Shown here in pieces: positions 1 to 5,356 of a DNA stretch of 5,356 nt; the stretch's first letter is position 1; each line of letters starts with the position of its first letter. The notes below the pieces were generated by a model that saw only the letters and a list, made by a program, of their open reading frames with translations, ran no database searches and was not told where the DNA came from. The position numbers and the translations under genes were made by a program. The stretch spans positions 1 through 5,356 of the forward strand of contig QMUB01000103.1 of NCBI GenBank assembly GCA_003663695.1, written 5' to 3'. Origin of the DNA: Thermococci archaeon. GTDB lineage: Archaea; Methanobacteriota_B; Thermococci; Thermococcales; Thermococcaceae.

Positions 1-541
1 ATGCATAGAGTACGTGAGGGAGCATCTCTACAATTGCAACTTCTTTATCCAGCTTTCTAAGTTCATCTGCAAATTCAATCCCTATAAATCCTCCACCGAT
101 TATTACAATTTTTTCACTTTCTTCAATCCTCTCTTGAAGATTTTTCAAGTATTCAGCATCTTTGTATATATAGAAGACATTTTTCAAATTTATGCCTTTA
201 ATGGGCGGTTTTAATGGCGTTGACCCTGTAGCGAGAACGAGCTTTTCAAAGGCAATTTTTCCATGCATCTTGCTTTCTGCCATTTTTTCTTTTAGGTCAA
301 TGTCAAGTATTTCATCAACCAGTATATCTATCCCATTCTTTGTTAGGATATCATCTGAAATACGATCTTTCTCCACGCTTCTCAATGTCCCAAATATGTA
401 GGGTATGCCGCAAGGAACGAGAACTGTTTTCTCTTTTCTTACAACGATAATGTCCTTATCGGGATAATTTTGTTTTGCCGTCAAAGCGGTAACTATACCC
501 GCAGCGCCACCTCCAATTATAAGAACATCTGTCTTTATCAT
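1..541 (-). CDS. NAD(P)H/FAD-dependent oxidoreductase, NADH oxidase/CoA-disulfide reductase type (N-terminal 180 codons, runs off left edge)
   Basis: The frame is open from an ATG at 541 to the window edge, giving 180 residues; family members are usually about 440-450, so the C-terminal 60% lies outside. Visible motifs are the FAD-binding GGGAAG at residues 10-15, the redox-active cysteine C44 in VPCGIPYIF, the ATG motif LATGST (103-108), and a second Rossmann motif GGGFIG (149-154) with E172 at the end of the second strand, which favours NADH over NADPH. The single cysteine, without a CxxxxC pair, separates it from lipoamide or glutathione reductases and fits NADH oxidase, CoA-disulfide reductase or NAD(P)H:sulfur oxidoreductase; the substrate cannot be decided from this half. 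In-frame TAA at 559-557 limits starts to 550, 547, 544 or 541; a Shine-Dalgarno at 553-546 favours 541. It follows pdhB by 42 bases without an evident promoter, so co-transcription is likely. Probably cytoplasmic. Confidence 0.85.
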   Translation of the reverse strand, partial: MIKTDVLIIGGGAAGIVTALTAKQNYPDKDIIVVRKEKTVLVPCGIPYIFGTLRSVEKDRISDDILTKNGIDILVDEILDIDLKEKMAESKMHGKIAFEKLVLATGSTPLKPPIKGINLKNVFYIYKDAEYLKNLQERIEESEKIVIIGGGFIGIEFADELRKLDKEVAIVEMLPHVLYA

Positions 542-545
542 CACC

Positions 546-553
546 ATCACCCC
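546..553 (-). promoter_or_regulatory. Ribosome binding site deciding the oxidoreductase start
   Basis: On the minus strand GGGGTGAT at 553-546 is a strong archaeal Shine-Dalgarno, followed by GGTG and then ATG at 541. The three other in-frame candidates (GTG 550, ATG 547, GTG 544) lie inside or directly against this site, so 541 is the best-spaced start. Confidence 0.6.
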
Positions 554-568
554 TTTTTAATAAAAAGG
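552..568 (-). repeat. 17-base inverted repeat in the pdhB-oxidoreductase gap
   Basis: On the minus strand CCTTTTT and AAAAAGG form a perfect 7-base stem around an ATT loop. The 3' arm covers the first two G residues of the Shine-Dalgarno of the downstream oxidoreductase. It could be a weak translational modulator or an mRNA processing point in the operon, or chance in an A/T-rich gap; at a hyperthermophile's growth temperature a stem with five A-T pairs would be marginal. The T5 run is too short to be a convincing terminator. Confidence 0.4.
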
Positions 569-583
569 ACAAATTGAGCCTTT

Positions 584-1735
584 TCACCCCATCTGAATGG
601 CTTTACCTCTAAGCTCTCCACGCTCGAAACGGTATGGGTCATAGAACCAGAGTGGTTTTTTAGTTTTTCCATTTACGATTAGCTCTGCCATCATCTCCCC
701 AACTACCGGGGCAAGCATGAATCCATGCCCACTGAAGCCTGCTGCAATGTAATACTCGTTTATTTCATTAATCTTACCAATGGCCGCATTTCCATCGGGA
801 GTTTCCGCATAGTAACCTCCCCAAATCCTTATAACATTAACATATTTTAGGGAGGGGATTATTTGCGTAAAGCGATAGCTTACTCCACGGAGGAATTCGT
901 ATGTTGGAGTAATGTCATACGTGGGGCCGTATTTGAGTCCATATCCACCTATTATTCCTCCTTGCTCTGCCTCTTGGGTTAGATAAACTCCATCGTGTTT
1001 GAAGGATATTACCATGGGTTCAATCTGACCGGGTTTTATTGGCTCGGTCTTCACACTCTGATGTTTATAGGGTTCAATTGGTATGTCTATACCGAGTTTA
1101 GCATTGAGGAGCTTTGCCCAGGCATTTGCTGCATTGATAACTCTTCTTGTTTTGATCTCCCCTTTGTCTGTGATGACGCTCTTGATTTCACTATTTTCAA
1201 CTTTTATATCCTCCGCTTTGGTGTACTCATAAATCTCAACACCAAGCTTTTTTGCTGCATTGGCGTAAGCGAAAACGGCTTTGAATGGATTAGCCTTTCC
1301 ATCCGTGTGATTCCAGGCAGCTCCTATAATACCCTCTGTATTCAGTGGAGGAACGAGCTCTTTAGCATCCTCGGGACTTATGATTCTTGAAGGTACACCA
1401 AACTTGTTTTGCAGTGCCACGTTCTTTTTAAAGCTCTCTAACTCTTCCTCATCATAGAGAAGGAAGAGATACCCTGTTTGGCGGAATTCTACATCCATTC
1501 CAAGTTCCTCTTTAAGTCCGCTCCACAGCTCTACGGAACGCTTCATCATTTGAATGTTTGCTTCATCACCAAACTGCTGTCTTATCCCACTGCCGCATCT
1601 AAATGTTGACCCATTACCTAAATATCCTTTTTCAAGGACAACAATATCTTCCTCTCCCATCTTTGCTAAATTGTAAGCTATGGCAAGTCCTATGATTCCA
1701 CCACCAATTATTACGGTCTTAGCCTCACTCTTCAT
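584..1735 (-). CDS. pdhB: L-proline dehydrogenase complex, catalytic FAD subunit (beta)
   Basis: This 383-residue protein of the DAO/sarcosine oxidase-beta fold is predicted to oxidise L-proline to delta-1-pyrroline-5-carboxylate. Near the N-terminus it has a Rossmann motif G11-G-G13-I-I-G16 with E35 at the end of the second strand for the FAD ribose, then the flavin-loop segment STFRCGSGIRQQF. Near the C-terminus is GFSGHGFMLAP, the loop that closes over FAD in this family, and the protein ends in ERGELRGKAIQMG. Length, internal segments (QTGYLFLLYD, IPIEPYKHQ, IGGYG) and tail match what I recall of the beta subunit of Pyrococcus horikoshii proline dehydrogenase 1. There is no signal peptide or membrane segment, so it is cytoplasmic or bound through partners. 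An in-frame TGA at 1741-1739 fixes ATG 1735 as the earliest start, preceded by GGGGGCGAT at 1749-1741. It overlaps pdhX by 11 bases, implying coupled translation. A related secondary-amine or glycerol-3-phosphate dehydrogenase is the main alternative, made less likely by the putP neighbour. Confidence 0.9.
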   Translation of the reverse strand: MKSEAKTVIIGGGIIGLAIAYNLAKMGEEDIVVLEKGYLGNGSTFRCGSGIRQQFGDEANIQMMKRSVELWSGLKEELGMDVEFRQTGYLFLLYDEEELESFKKNVALQNKFGVPSRIISPEDAKELVPPLNTEGIIGAAWNHTDGKANPFKAVFAYANAAKKLGVEIYEYTKAEDIKVENSEIKSVITDKGEIKTRRVINAANAWAKLLNAKLGIDIPIEPYKHQSVKTEPIKPGQIEPMVISFKHDGVYLTQEAEQGGIIGGYGLKYGPTYDITPTYEFLRGVSYRFTQIIPSLKYVNVIRIWGGYYAETPDGNAAIGKINEINEYYIAAGFSGHGFMLAPVVGEMMAELIVNGKTKKPLWFYDPYRFERGELRGKAIQMG

Positions 1736-2006
1736 TGTTCATCGCCCCCGCTAAAACCCCCATAGGGACAGGTCTTGTAGGAACTCTCGTAGCTGGAACA
1801 GGTATTTCTTCGATCTTTTTTCCTGTTTTTCTAGCTATAATCCGCATTACAAGAGGAATGCATGTTCTTCCCTGGCAGGGACCCATTCCAATCCTTGTAA
1901 GCCTTTTTATCTCTTCGATGTCAGTGATGCCTTGATCTATTAGATCCTCTATCTCTTTCTGGGTTACATCATTACAGCGGCAGATTATTATGTCTTTTTC
2001 ACTCAT
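1725..2006 (-). CDS. pdhX: L-proline dehydrogenase complex, small BFD-type [2Fe-2S] subunit
   Basis: This 93-residue protein contains a bacterioferritin-associated-ferredoxin (BFD-like) [2Fe-2S] domain. The ligands are C9-x-C11 in IICRCNDV and C44-x4-C49 in GMGPCQGRTC, separated by an acidic helical stretch with the usual ITDIEEIKRLTR segment. After residue 60 comes a proline-rich tail (PVPATRVPTRPVPMGVL), as also seen after the BFD module in opine and sarcosine oxidase-like subunits, possibly a docking arm. Role inferred: electron transfer between the flavin subunits and the ferredoxin subunit. The frame could open at ATG 2039, but GGTGGTGAG at 2018-2010 sits just before ATG 2006 and that start gives an ATGA overlap with the pdhF stop, so 2006 is preferred. 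It overlaps pdhB by 11 bases at its end. In related enzymes this domain is often fused to the alpha subunit; here it is a separate gene. Confidence 0.88.
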   Translation of the reverse strand: MSEKDIIICRCNDVTQKEIEDLIDQGITDIEEIKRLTRIGMGPCQGRTCIPLVMRIIARKTGKKIEEIPVPATRVPTRPVPMGVLAGAMNNEE

Positions 2007-2509
2007 TCTCTCACCACCTTCACTGCTCTGACATCCCATGCAAGCTCTATGGGCATTTCAACGGTTATTATAGGTGTATCCCCCTTGCTCTTTTCTCTCG
2101 GAACTACTGTGATAACTTTGCCTTTCCCAACTTCTTCACCGACTCTGTTTAAGAGCACTACTTCCTCACCCACAGAGGGTATAGGAAGAAGCTCATGGGG
2201 CATTGTAACTCTTGCCTTATTTCCCTTATAATACACCATGAAGAATGCCAAGCCGGGGCAGATTTGGACGCACAGAGAACAGCCAATGCACTTGTCATAA
2301 TTAACCCTTGGAATGTCATTTACATTTTCCATGATAACAGCATCTGTCGGGCATATTTCCCTGCAGGGCGCACATGGTATTTCTTGCGGACATTCCGGGA
2401 TAGCTACAGGCTTTTTTCTTAATCTCTCTTCACTTGGAAGTTCAATTATCTTCTTGAGCTCTTCTATCTCTATGTAGCCCTTTCTGAGGTATTCAGGGAT
2501 TTCACTCAT
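2003..2509 (-). CDS. pdhF: L-proline dehydrogenase complex, 4Fe-4S ferredoxin-like subunit
   Basis: This 168-residue protein is predicted to carry two [4Fe-4S] clusters. The ligands are C40, C46, C49 and C53-P in PECPQEIPCAPCREICP, and C74, C77, C80 and C84-P in CIGCSLCVQICP. The second set is the classic CxxCxxCxxxCP; the first has an unusual x5 gap between its first two cysteines. A roughly 35-residue N-terminal helical lead precedes the clusters. Residues from about 95 to 168 have no cysteine and are rich in predicted strands with alternating Val/Ile/Thr, a separate domain I do not recognise. The protein probably passes electrons from the flavin and [2Fe-2S] subunits to a soluble or membrane acceptor. 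A TAA codon directly upstream (2512-2510) makes ATG 2509 the only sensible start, with GGTGGGTGAG at 2523-2514 before it. It overlaps pdhA by 8 bases and pdhX by 4, so it lies inside a translationally coupled cluster. Confidence 0.88.
   Translation of the reverse strand: MSEIPEYLRKGYIEIEELKKIIELPSEERLRKKPVAIPECPQEIPCAPCREICPTDAVIMENVNDIPRVNYDKCIGCSLCVQICPGLAFFMVYYKGNKARVTMPHELLPIPSVGEEVVLLNRVGEEVGKGKVITVVPREKSKGDTPIITVEMPIELAWDVRAVKVVRE
2010..2018 (-). promoter_or_regulatory. Ribosome binding site deciding the pdhX start
   Basis: GGTGGTGAG on the minus strand ends four bases before ATG 2006. It supports the short 93-residue product over the 104-residue form beginning at 2039, whose extra residues (MGCQSSEGGER) simply translate the end of pdhF and this ribosome site. 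Confidence 0.7.
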
Positions 2510-3950
2510 TTATCTCACCCACCATAACCTTCTTTATACCCTCTAAAACATGCTTTCCAAAGGGACCGCTTCTGAATTCAGTTAATTCTTTCTGGGTTTT
2601 CTCTATTTCTTTTAACCAAGATATGTTTGATTTGCCCGAATATAATGCCGCAGAAATTCCGGCTATTTTACCTTCTAGCATTGCTGTGGTGGCTTCTTCA
2701 ATGCCTGCGGCATCCCCTGCCACGAAAATGCCTTTAATGGTAGTTTCCATGCGTGCATCTCTTCTAACTACGTGACCACTTAATTCTCTGATGTAAGCTA
2801 TTTGACATCCAGCTTGGTGCAAAAGTTCTATGCTGGGTCTTAGACCTACTGCCAGTGCAATCACATCCACATCAAAAACTTTCTCGGTTCCGGGGATTGG
2901 TTTCCAATTTTCATCCAATTGTGCAACGATAGCCCTTTCGACCTTTTCTTTCCCCTCTGCCCTTAATATTGTGTGCCTTGTGAGGATGGGTATCCCCAAG
3001 CGTCTAACCTTCGCTGCATGTACAAAATATCCTCCAACCTTGGGCATTGCCTCGATAATAGCTTTAACTTCGACACCTGCCTGAAGGAGTTGGTAAGCTA
3101 AAATTAACCCAACATTCCCTGCTCCCACTATAAGCACTCTATCGGCGGGTTTCACTCCGTAGGTGTTCATGAGGGTTTGTATTGCTCCTGCTCCGTAGAT
3201 ACCGGGGAGGTCATTATTCTCAAAAGGAATCATTTTTTCCATAGCACCCGTAGCCACGACTATAGCCTTTCCCCAAAATTCAACTAATTCCTTATTCTTT
3301 CTAATCGCCACAACTAATTTTCTATCATTTTCTTGGAAGATCCCGATAGCTGAAGTTTCGGTATAAAGCTCAATATTCTCGTTTTTTTCAGCTTGTTCTA
3401 TTAATATCTCGGCGATTTTAACCCCCCTGACTCCTGCAAACTGTTCTCTTTTTCCAAAGAATTTATGGGTTTGTTTTACAAGCTGTCCTCCAAGCATTGG
3501 ATTTTCGTCTATTAAAACAACTTTAGCACCTGCTTTTGCAGCATTAATTGCCGCCATTAGTCCAGCAGGGCCTCCCCCAATTATCACTACGTCTCCTTCA
3601 ACTTTAATGGCATCTTTCCATTGAGGTGGTTTAACAGTTTTTGGAATTTCTTCCTTTCCTTGTTGCCTTTCTATCCTCATACCATCTTCAACTAATGTAA
3701 TGCAAGAGCGCACATTTGGAATTCCATTCACTTTAACTAGACATGATGAGCATTTTCCAATTGCGCAGAAGAGACCTCTTGGCCTGTGTTTTTCTCCGCT
3801 GTAGCTGAGCACTCTAATTCCGGCTGCATGAAGAGCCATTGCTATTGTTTCGCCTTCATAAGCATCTAAGGGTTGCCCTTCAAAATAAATTTTTATCTTT
3901 TTACCCCTTCTTTTTTGGAAGTTTAGAATGGGATGTTCATTCAAGCGCAT
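2502..3950 (-). CDS. pdhA: L-proline dehydrogenase complex, alpha subunit with [2Fe-2S], FAD and second nucleotide-binding domains
   Basis: This 482-residue flavoprotein belongs to the family that includes HCN synthase HcnB and opine oxidase A. Residues 1-95 form a plant-type [2Fe-2S] domain with C62-x4-C67-x2-C70-x12-C83. A Rossmann motif GGGPAG (125-130) starts the FAD domain, VVATGA lies at 231-236, a second nucleotide-binding motif GAGNVG (276-281) is followed by acidic E300, and GIFVAGDAAG (407-416) is the typical C-terminal FAD contact. In the P. horikoshii homologue, as I recall, the second site holds ATP and an FMN lies at the alpha-beta interface; the T. profundus alpha subunit has been linked to dye-linked NADH dehydrogenase activity. 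No BFD cysteines occur at the C-terminus; only C382 follows the N-terminal domain. An in-frame TGA at 3959-3957 fixes ATG 3950 as earliest start, with GGGTGA at 3962-3957. It is the first gene of the operon, 122 bases after putP, and overlaps pdhF by 8 bases. Confidence 0.9.
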   Translation of the reverse strand: MRLNEHPILNFQKRRGKKIKIYFEGQPLDAYEGETIAMALHAAGIRVLSYSGEKHRPRGLFCAIGKCSSCLVKVNGIPNVRSCITLVEDGMRIERQQGKEEIPKTVKPPQWKDAIKVEGDVVIIGGGPAGLMAAINAAKAGAKVVLIDENPMLGGQLVKQTHKFFGKREQFAGVRGVKIAEILIEQAEKNENIELYTETSAIGIFQENDRKLVVAIRKNKELVEFWGKAIVVATGAMEKMIPFENNDLPGIYGAGAIQTLMNTYGVKPADRVLIVGAGNVGLILAYQLLQAGVEVKAIIEAMPKVGGYFVHAAKVRRLGIPILTRHTILRAEGKEKVERAIVAQLDENWKPIPGTEKVFDVDVIALAVGLRPSIELLHQAGCQIAYIRELSGHVVRRDARMETTIKGIFVAGDAAGIEEATTAMLEGKIAGISAALYSGKSNISWLKEIEKTQKELTEFRSGPFGKHVLEGIKKVMVGEINE

Positions 3951-3970
3951 AATATTTCACCCATGTAAAT

Positions 3971-4013
3971 TTTCATGCTTATACTCCGGAGCATAATTTA
4001 TATGCCCTTCTTC
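3971..4013 (-). promoter_or_regulatory. Archaeal TATA promoter of the pdh operon
   Basis: On the minus strand ATATAAAT at 4003-3996 is a good archaeal TATA box, preceded by the purine-rich GAAGAAGGGC (4013-4004) in the BRE position. Transcription should begin about 25 bases past the TATA centre, near 3976-3972, where purines follow pyrimidines. That leaves a leader of about 25 bases containing the GGGTGA ribosome site of pdhA. A weaker TATA-like TATAAGC at 3983-3977 lies too close to the gene to be preferred. Confidence 0.7.
3979..3996. promoter_or_regulatory. 18-base palindrome, candidate operator of the pdh operon
   Basis: The minus strand reads TTATGCTCCGGAGTATAA; eight of nine base pairs are symmetric, with one mismatch (G against T), around a perfect CTCCGGAG core. 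It begins at the last base of the TATA box and ends just before the predicted transcription start. A dimeric regulator bound here would block TFB or RNA polymerase. GCAT/ATGC elements recur at 4005-4002, 3994-3991 and 3978-3975. The regulator is not identifiable from this window; repression relieved by proline or peptides is an inference. Confidence 0.5.
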
Positions 4014-4057
4014 GGATAAAACTTGCATTTCATAAAGATGCTTTTGAATAAAGAGAT

Positions 4058-4071
4058 AAAAAACGAAAAAA
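4058..4071 (-). terminator. Poly-T terminator after putP
   Basis: Two runs of six T (4071-4066 and 4063-4058 on the minus strand) separated by CG begin two bases after the putP stop codon, with a further T-rich stretch downstream. Oligo-T runs without a hairpin are the normal intrinsic termination signal in Thermococcales. Together with the promoter that follows, this suggests putP and pdhA are mostly separate transcripts. Confidence 0.55.
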
Positions 4072-4072
4072 T

Positions 4073-5356
4073 TCAAGCCAAACTCTTGGCTTTAACAAAC
4101 TCGGCAACGTTTTCAAACTGGCTCTTTGCCCTTGTTTCCATGATAGTCTTTCCGCTGCTCTGTATTGGGACCTTCTTAAAGATATTCTCGTGTGTTTTGA
4201 CTATCTCTTCAGGTGGCTTTGTGAGCAGGCTGACGATTATGATGACGAATAAAGTCACGAAGAAGTTGATGAAAAACACTGGAATATCCTGGAACCATCC
4301 TCCTATAGTTCCAAAGATTCCTGGAGCATCCTTTGTGAATGCCCATCCATAAATCTTAGCCTCTAAGAGTACCTCTGAGAGTAATCCATATGCCATTCCT
4401 ACTATTCCACCTTCCTTTGTTACGCGTTTCCACCAGAGGCTCAGCGTAAGTATGGGACCAAATCCTACTGCAAGTCCACCCCAAGCGGTTGCGACCATTT
4501 GGTAGACTACCTTGCTTCCGGTGAGAGCACTGTAGAGGGCAAAGATTGCTACACCAAGAACGACCAATCTACCGATGTTAACCATTTGCTTCTTTCCGAG
4601 CTCTTTTCCTAGAACTTTGTGATAGACGTCTCTTGTTATTGCGGAGGAAGCTACAAGAAGCTGCGAGTCTGCGGTACTCATGACGGCCGAAATTATACCG
4701 GCTATAACAAATCCTGCAATCCATGAGGGCATCAATTCCACAGCCATTGCAGGGATAACTCTCTCGGGGTCGCTGACCGTTAATATTCCCGCTTTAGCCA
4801 TTGCAAAGCCAAGGAATCCGGCGAAGAAAGCACCCCATAAGACTATTATTGTCCAAGTACCGCTTATAAAGATTCCGGGCCTTCTAAGCTTTCTTGGATC
4901 CTCAACACTCATGTACCTAGTAACTATGTGCGGCTGCCCTAAATAACCTACAATCCAGGATGCGTATCCTATAGCAAATATCAAAGCCGCTATTCCAGCC
5001 GCTCCTCCAAAGGGATGTAGATGGCTTGGCTCGACTTGGCTCATTATTTCGGTTGCTCTCCCTAACCCTCCAATTTTTGAGAGTGCCAGCAGCGGCATTA
5101 TGATCAAAGTCAGGAGCATAAAGCCTGCCTGCACGACATCCGTCCAAACGACGGCAAAGAACCCTCCTGTAATAACGTAGGCTGTCAATATGATGACTGT
5201 TATAAATATTCCTGTATTGACCCTTATCCCAAAGCCTTCCGCAAATGTTTTCCCACCGGCTGCGAACTGAGCTGCCACGTATGCACTCATGAATATAAGT
5301 ATAATCAATGCTCCTAGGATTCTTATAAGCTTTGTATCGTCCTTGAGTCTTGCTTC
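4073..5356 (-). CDS. putP: Sodium/proline symporter, SSS family (5' end beyond right edge)
   Basis: The reading frame is open through the right edge and gives 427 residues; by comparison with E. coli PutP, about 110-120 N-terminal residues are missing, including the first helices and the aspartate of the sodium site. About ten hydrophobic helices are visible (roughly fragment residues 10-31, 48-71, 77-92, 117-140, 163-186, 212-228, 259-278, 287-309, 316-333 and 355-378). Diagnostic segments are VGYLGQPHIVTRYM and the SSS signature ISAVMSTADSQLLVASS, where S227 and T228 correspond to the E. coli Ser340/Thr341 sodium ligands. A charged cytoplasmic tail of about 48 residues follows the last helix, longer than I expect from E. 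coli. A TTG at 5308 is only an internal leucine, since the conserved sequence continues upstream to EARLKDDTKLIRILG. The plasma-membrane protein should import proline with Na+. Pantothenate or other SSS substrates are possible, but the pdh operon next door favours proline. Confidence 0.92.
   Translation of the reverse strand, partial: EARLKDDTKLIRILGALIILIFMSAYVAAQFAAGGKTFAEGFGIRVNTGIFITVIILTAYVITGGFFAVVWTDVVQAGFMLLTLIIMPLLALSKIGGLGRATEIMSQVEPSHLHPFGGAAGIAALIFAIGYASWIVGYLGQPHIVTRYMSVEDPRKLRRPGIFISGTWTIIVLWGAFFAGFLGFAMAKAGILTVSDPERVIPAMAVELMPSWIAGFVIAGIISAVMSTADSQLLVASSAITRDVYHKVLGKELGKKQMVNIGRLVVLGVAIFALYSALTGSKVVYQMVATAWGGLAVGFGPILTLSLWWKRVTKEGGIVGMAYGLLSEVLLEAKIYGWAFTKDAPGIFGTIGGWFQDIPVFFINFFVTLFVIIIVSLLTKPPEEIVKTHENIFKKVPIQSSGKTIMETRAKSQFENVAEFVKAKSLA

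Noticed and set aside
552..568. Internal promoter or intrinsic terminator between pdhB and the oxidoreductase
   Set aside because: A TATA box here would place the start of transcription inside the oxidoreductase coding region, and the T run is only five bases; a short inverted repeat is the most that can be claimed.
995..1390. 131-residue open frame on the plus strand
   Set aside because: It lies wholly inside pdhB on the opposite strand, has no archaeal ribosome site that I can see and no recognisable motif, while the pdhB frame has clear family motifs throughout.
1725..2039. Longer pdhX product from ATG 2039
   Set aside because: The extra 11 residues translate the end of pdhF and the ribosome site at 2018-2010; ATG 2006 has ideal spacing and an ATGA overlap.
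4023..4352. 109-residue plus-strand frame starting in the putP-pdhA intergenic region
   Set aside because: Most of it is antisense to the putP C-terminus and its composition mirrors the complement of membrane-helix codons; no ribosome site or promoter is evident.
4917..5147. 76-residue second minus-strand frame inside putP
   Set aside because: It is another frame of the well-supported symporter gene and its sequence is arginine- and serine-rich without any domain.
4073..5308. Complete symporter starting at TTG 5308
   Set aside because: The frame continues upstream to the edge with family-typical sequence (EARLKDDTKLIRILG), and starting at 5308 would cut into a membrane helix and lose the preceding helices.
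1..5356. Search by eye for tRNA, rRNA, CRISPR repeats, insertion sequences and attachment sites
   Set aside because: Nearly the whole window is coding, intergenic gaps are 42 and 122 bases, and no repeated spacer pattern, transposase frame or cloverleaf was seen.

Overview
The window looks like the chromosome of a hyperthermophilic archaeon of the order Thermococcales, most likely a Thermococcus or close Pyrococcus relative. Four signs point there: strongly archaeal Shine-Dalgarno sequences (GGTGGTGA, GGGTGA, GGGGTGAT) just before the starts, a TATA-type promoter about 50 bases ahead of an operon start, poly-T rather than hairpin termination, and frequent AGA/AGG and ATA codons. The predicted proteins resemble what I recall of the dye-linked L-proline dehydrogenases of Pyrococcus horikoshii and Thermococcus profundus. 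This identification comes from recognising the sequences, not from a search.

Every real gene lies on the minus strand, so transcription runs from the right edge to the left. From right to left: (1) 5356-4073, a sodium/proline symporter (putP) whose N-terminal quarter lies beyond the window. (2) 4072-3951, a 122-base intergenic region with a poly-T terminator for putP, a TATA promoter and an 18-base near-perfect palindrome between TATA box and predicted transcription start. (3) 3950-584, four tightly overlapping genes for a heterotetrameric L-proline dehydrogenase: pdhA (FAD and nucleotide-binding subunit with a [2Fe-2S] domain), pdhF (two-[4Fe-4S] ferredoxin-like subunit), pdhX (BFD-type [2Fe-2S] subunit) and pdhB (FAD-dependent catalytic subunit). 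(4) After a 42-base gap, 541 to the left edge holds the first 180 codons of a pyridine-nucleotide FAD oxidoreductase of the NADH oxidase/CoA-disulfide reductase type. It is probably the last cistron seen of the same operon.

Together the genes make a proline uptake and oxidation module. PutP imports proline with sodium. PdhB oxidises it to delta-1-pyrroline-5-carboxylate. Electrons pass through flavins and up to four iron-sulfur centres in PdhA, PdhX and PdhF. The physiological acceptor is not settled by the sequence; the adjacent NAD(P)H-type flavoprotein is a plausible partner. The less familiar points are the palindromic operator candidate, the hairpin over the oxidoreductase ribosome site, the C-terminal domain of PdhF, and the energetic question of where proline electrons go. 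No tRNA, rRNA, CRISPR array, insertion sequence or prophage feature is visible.
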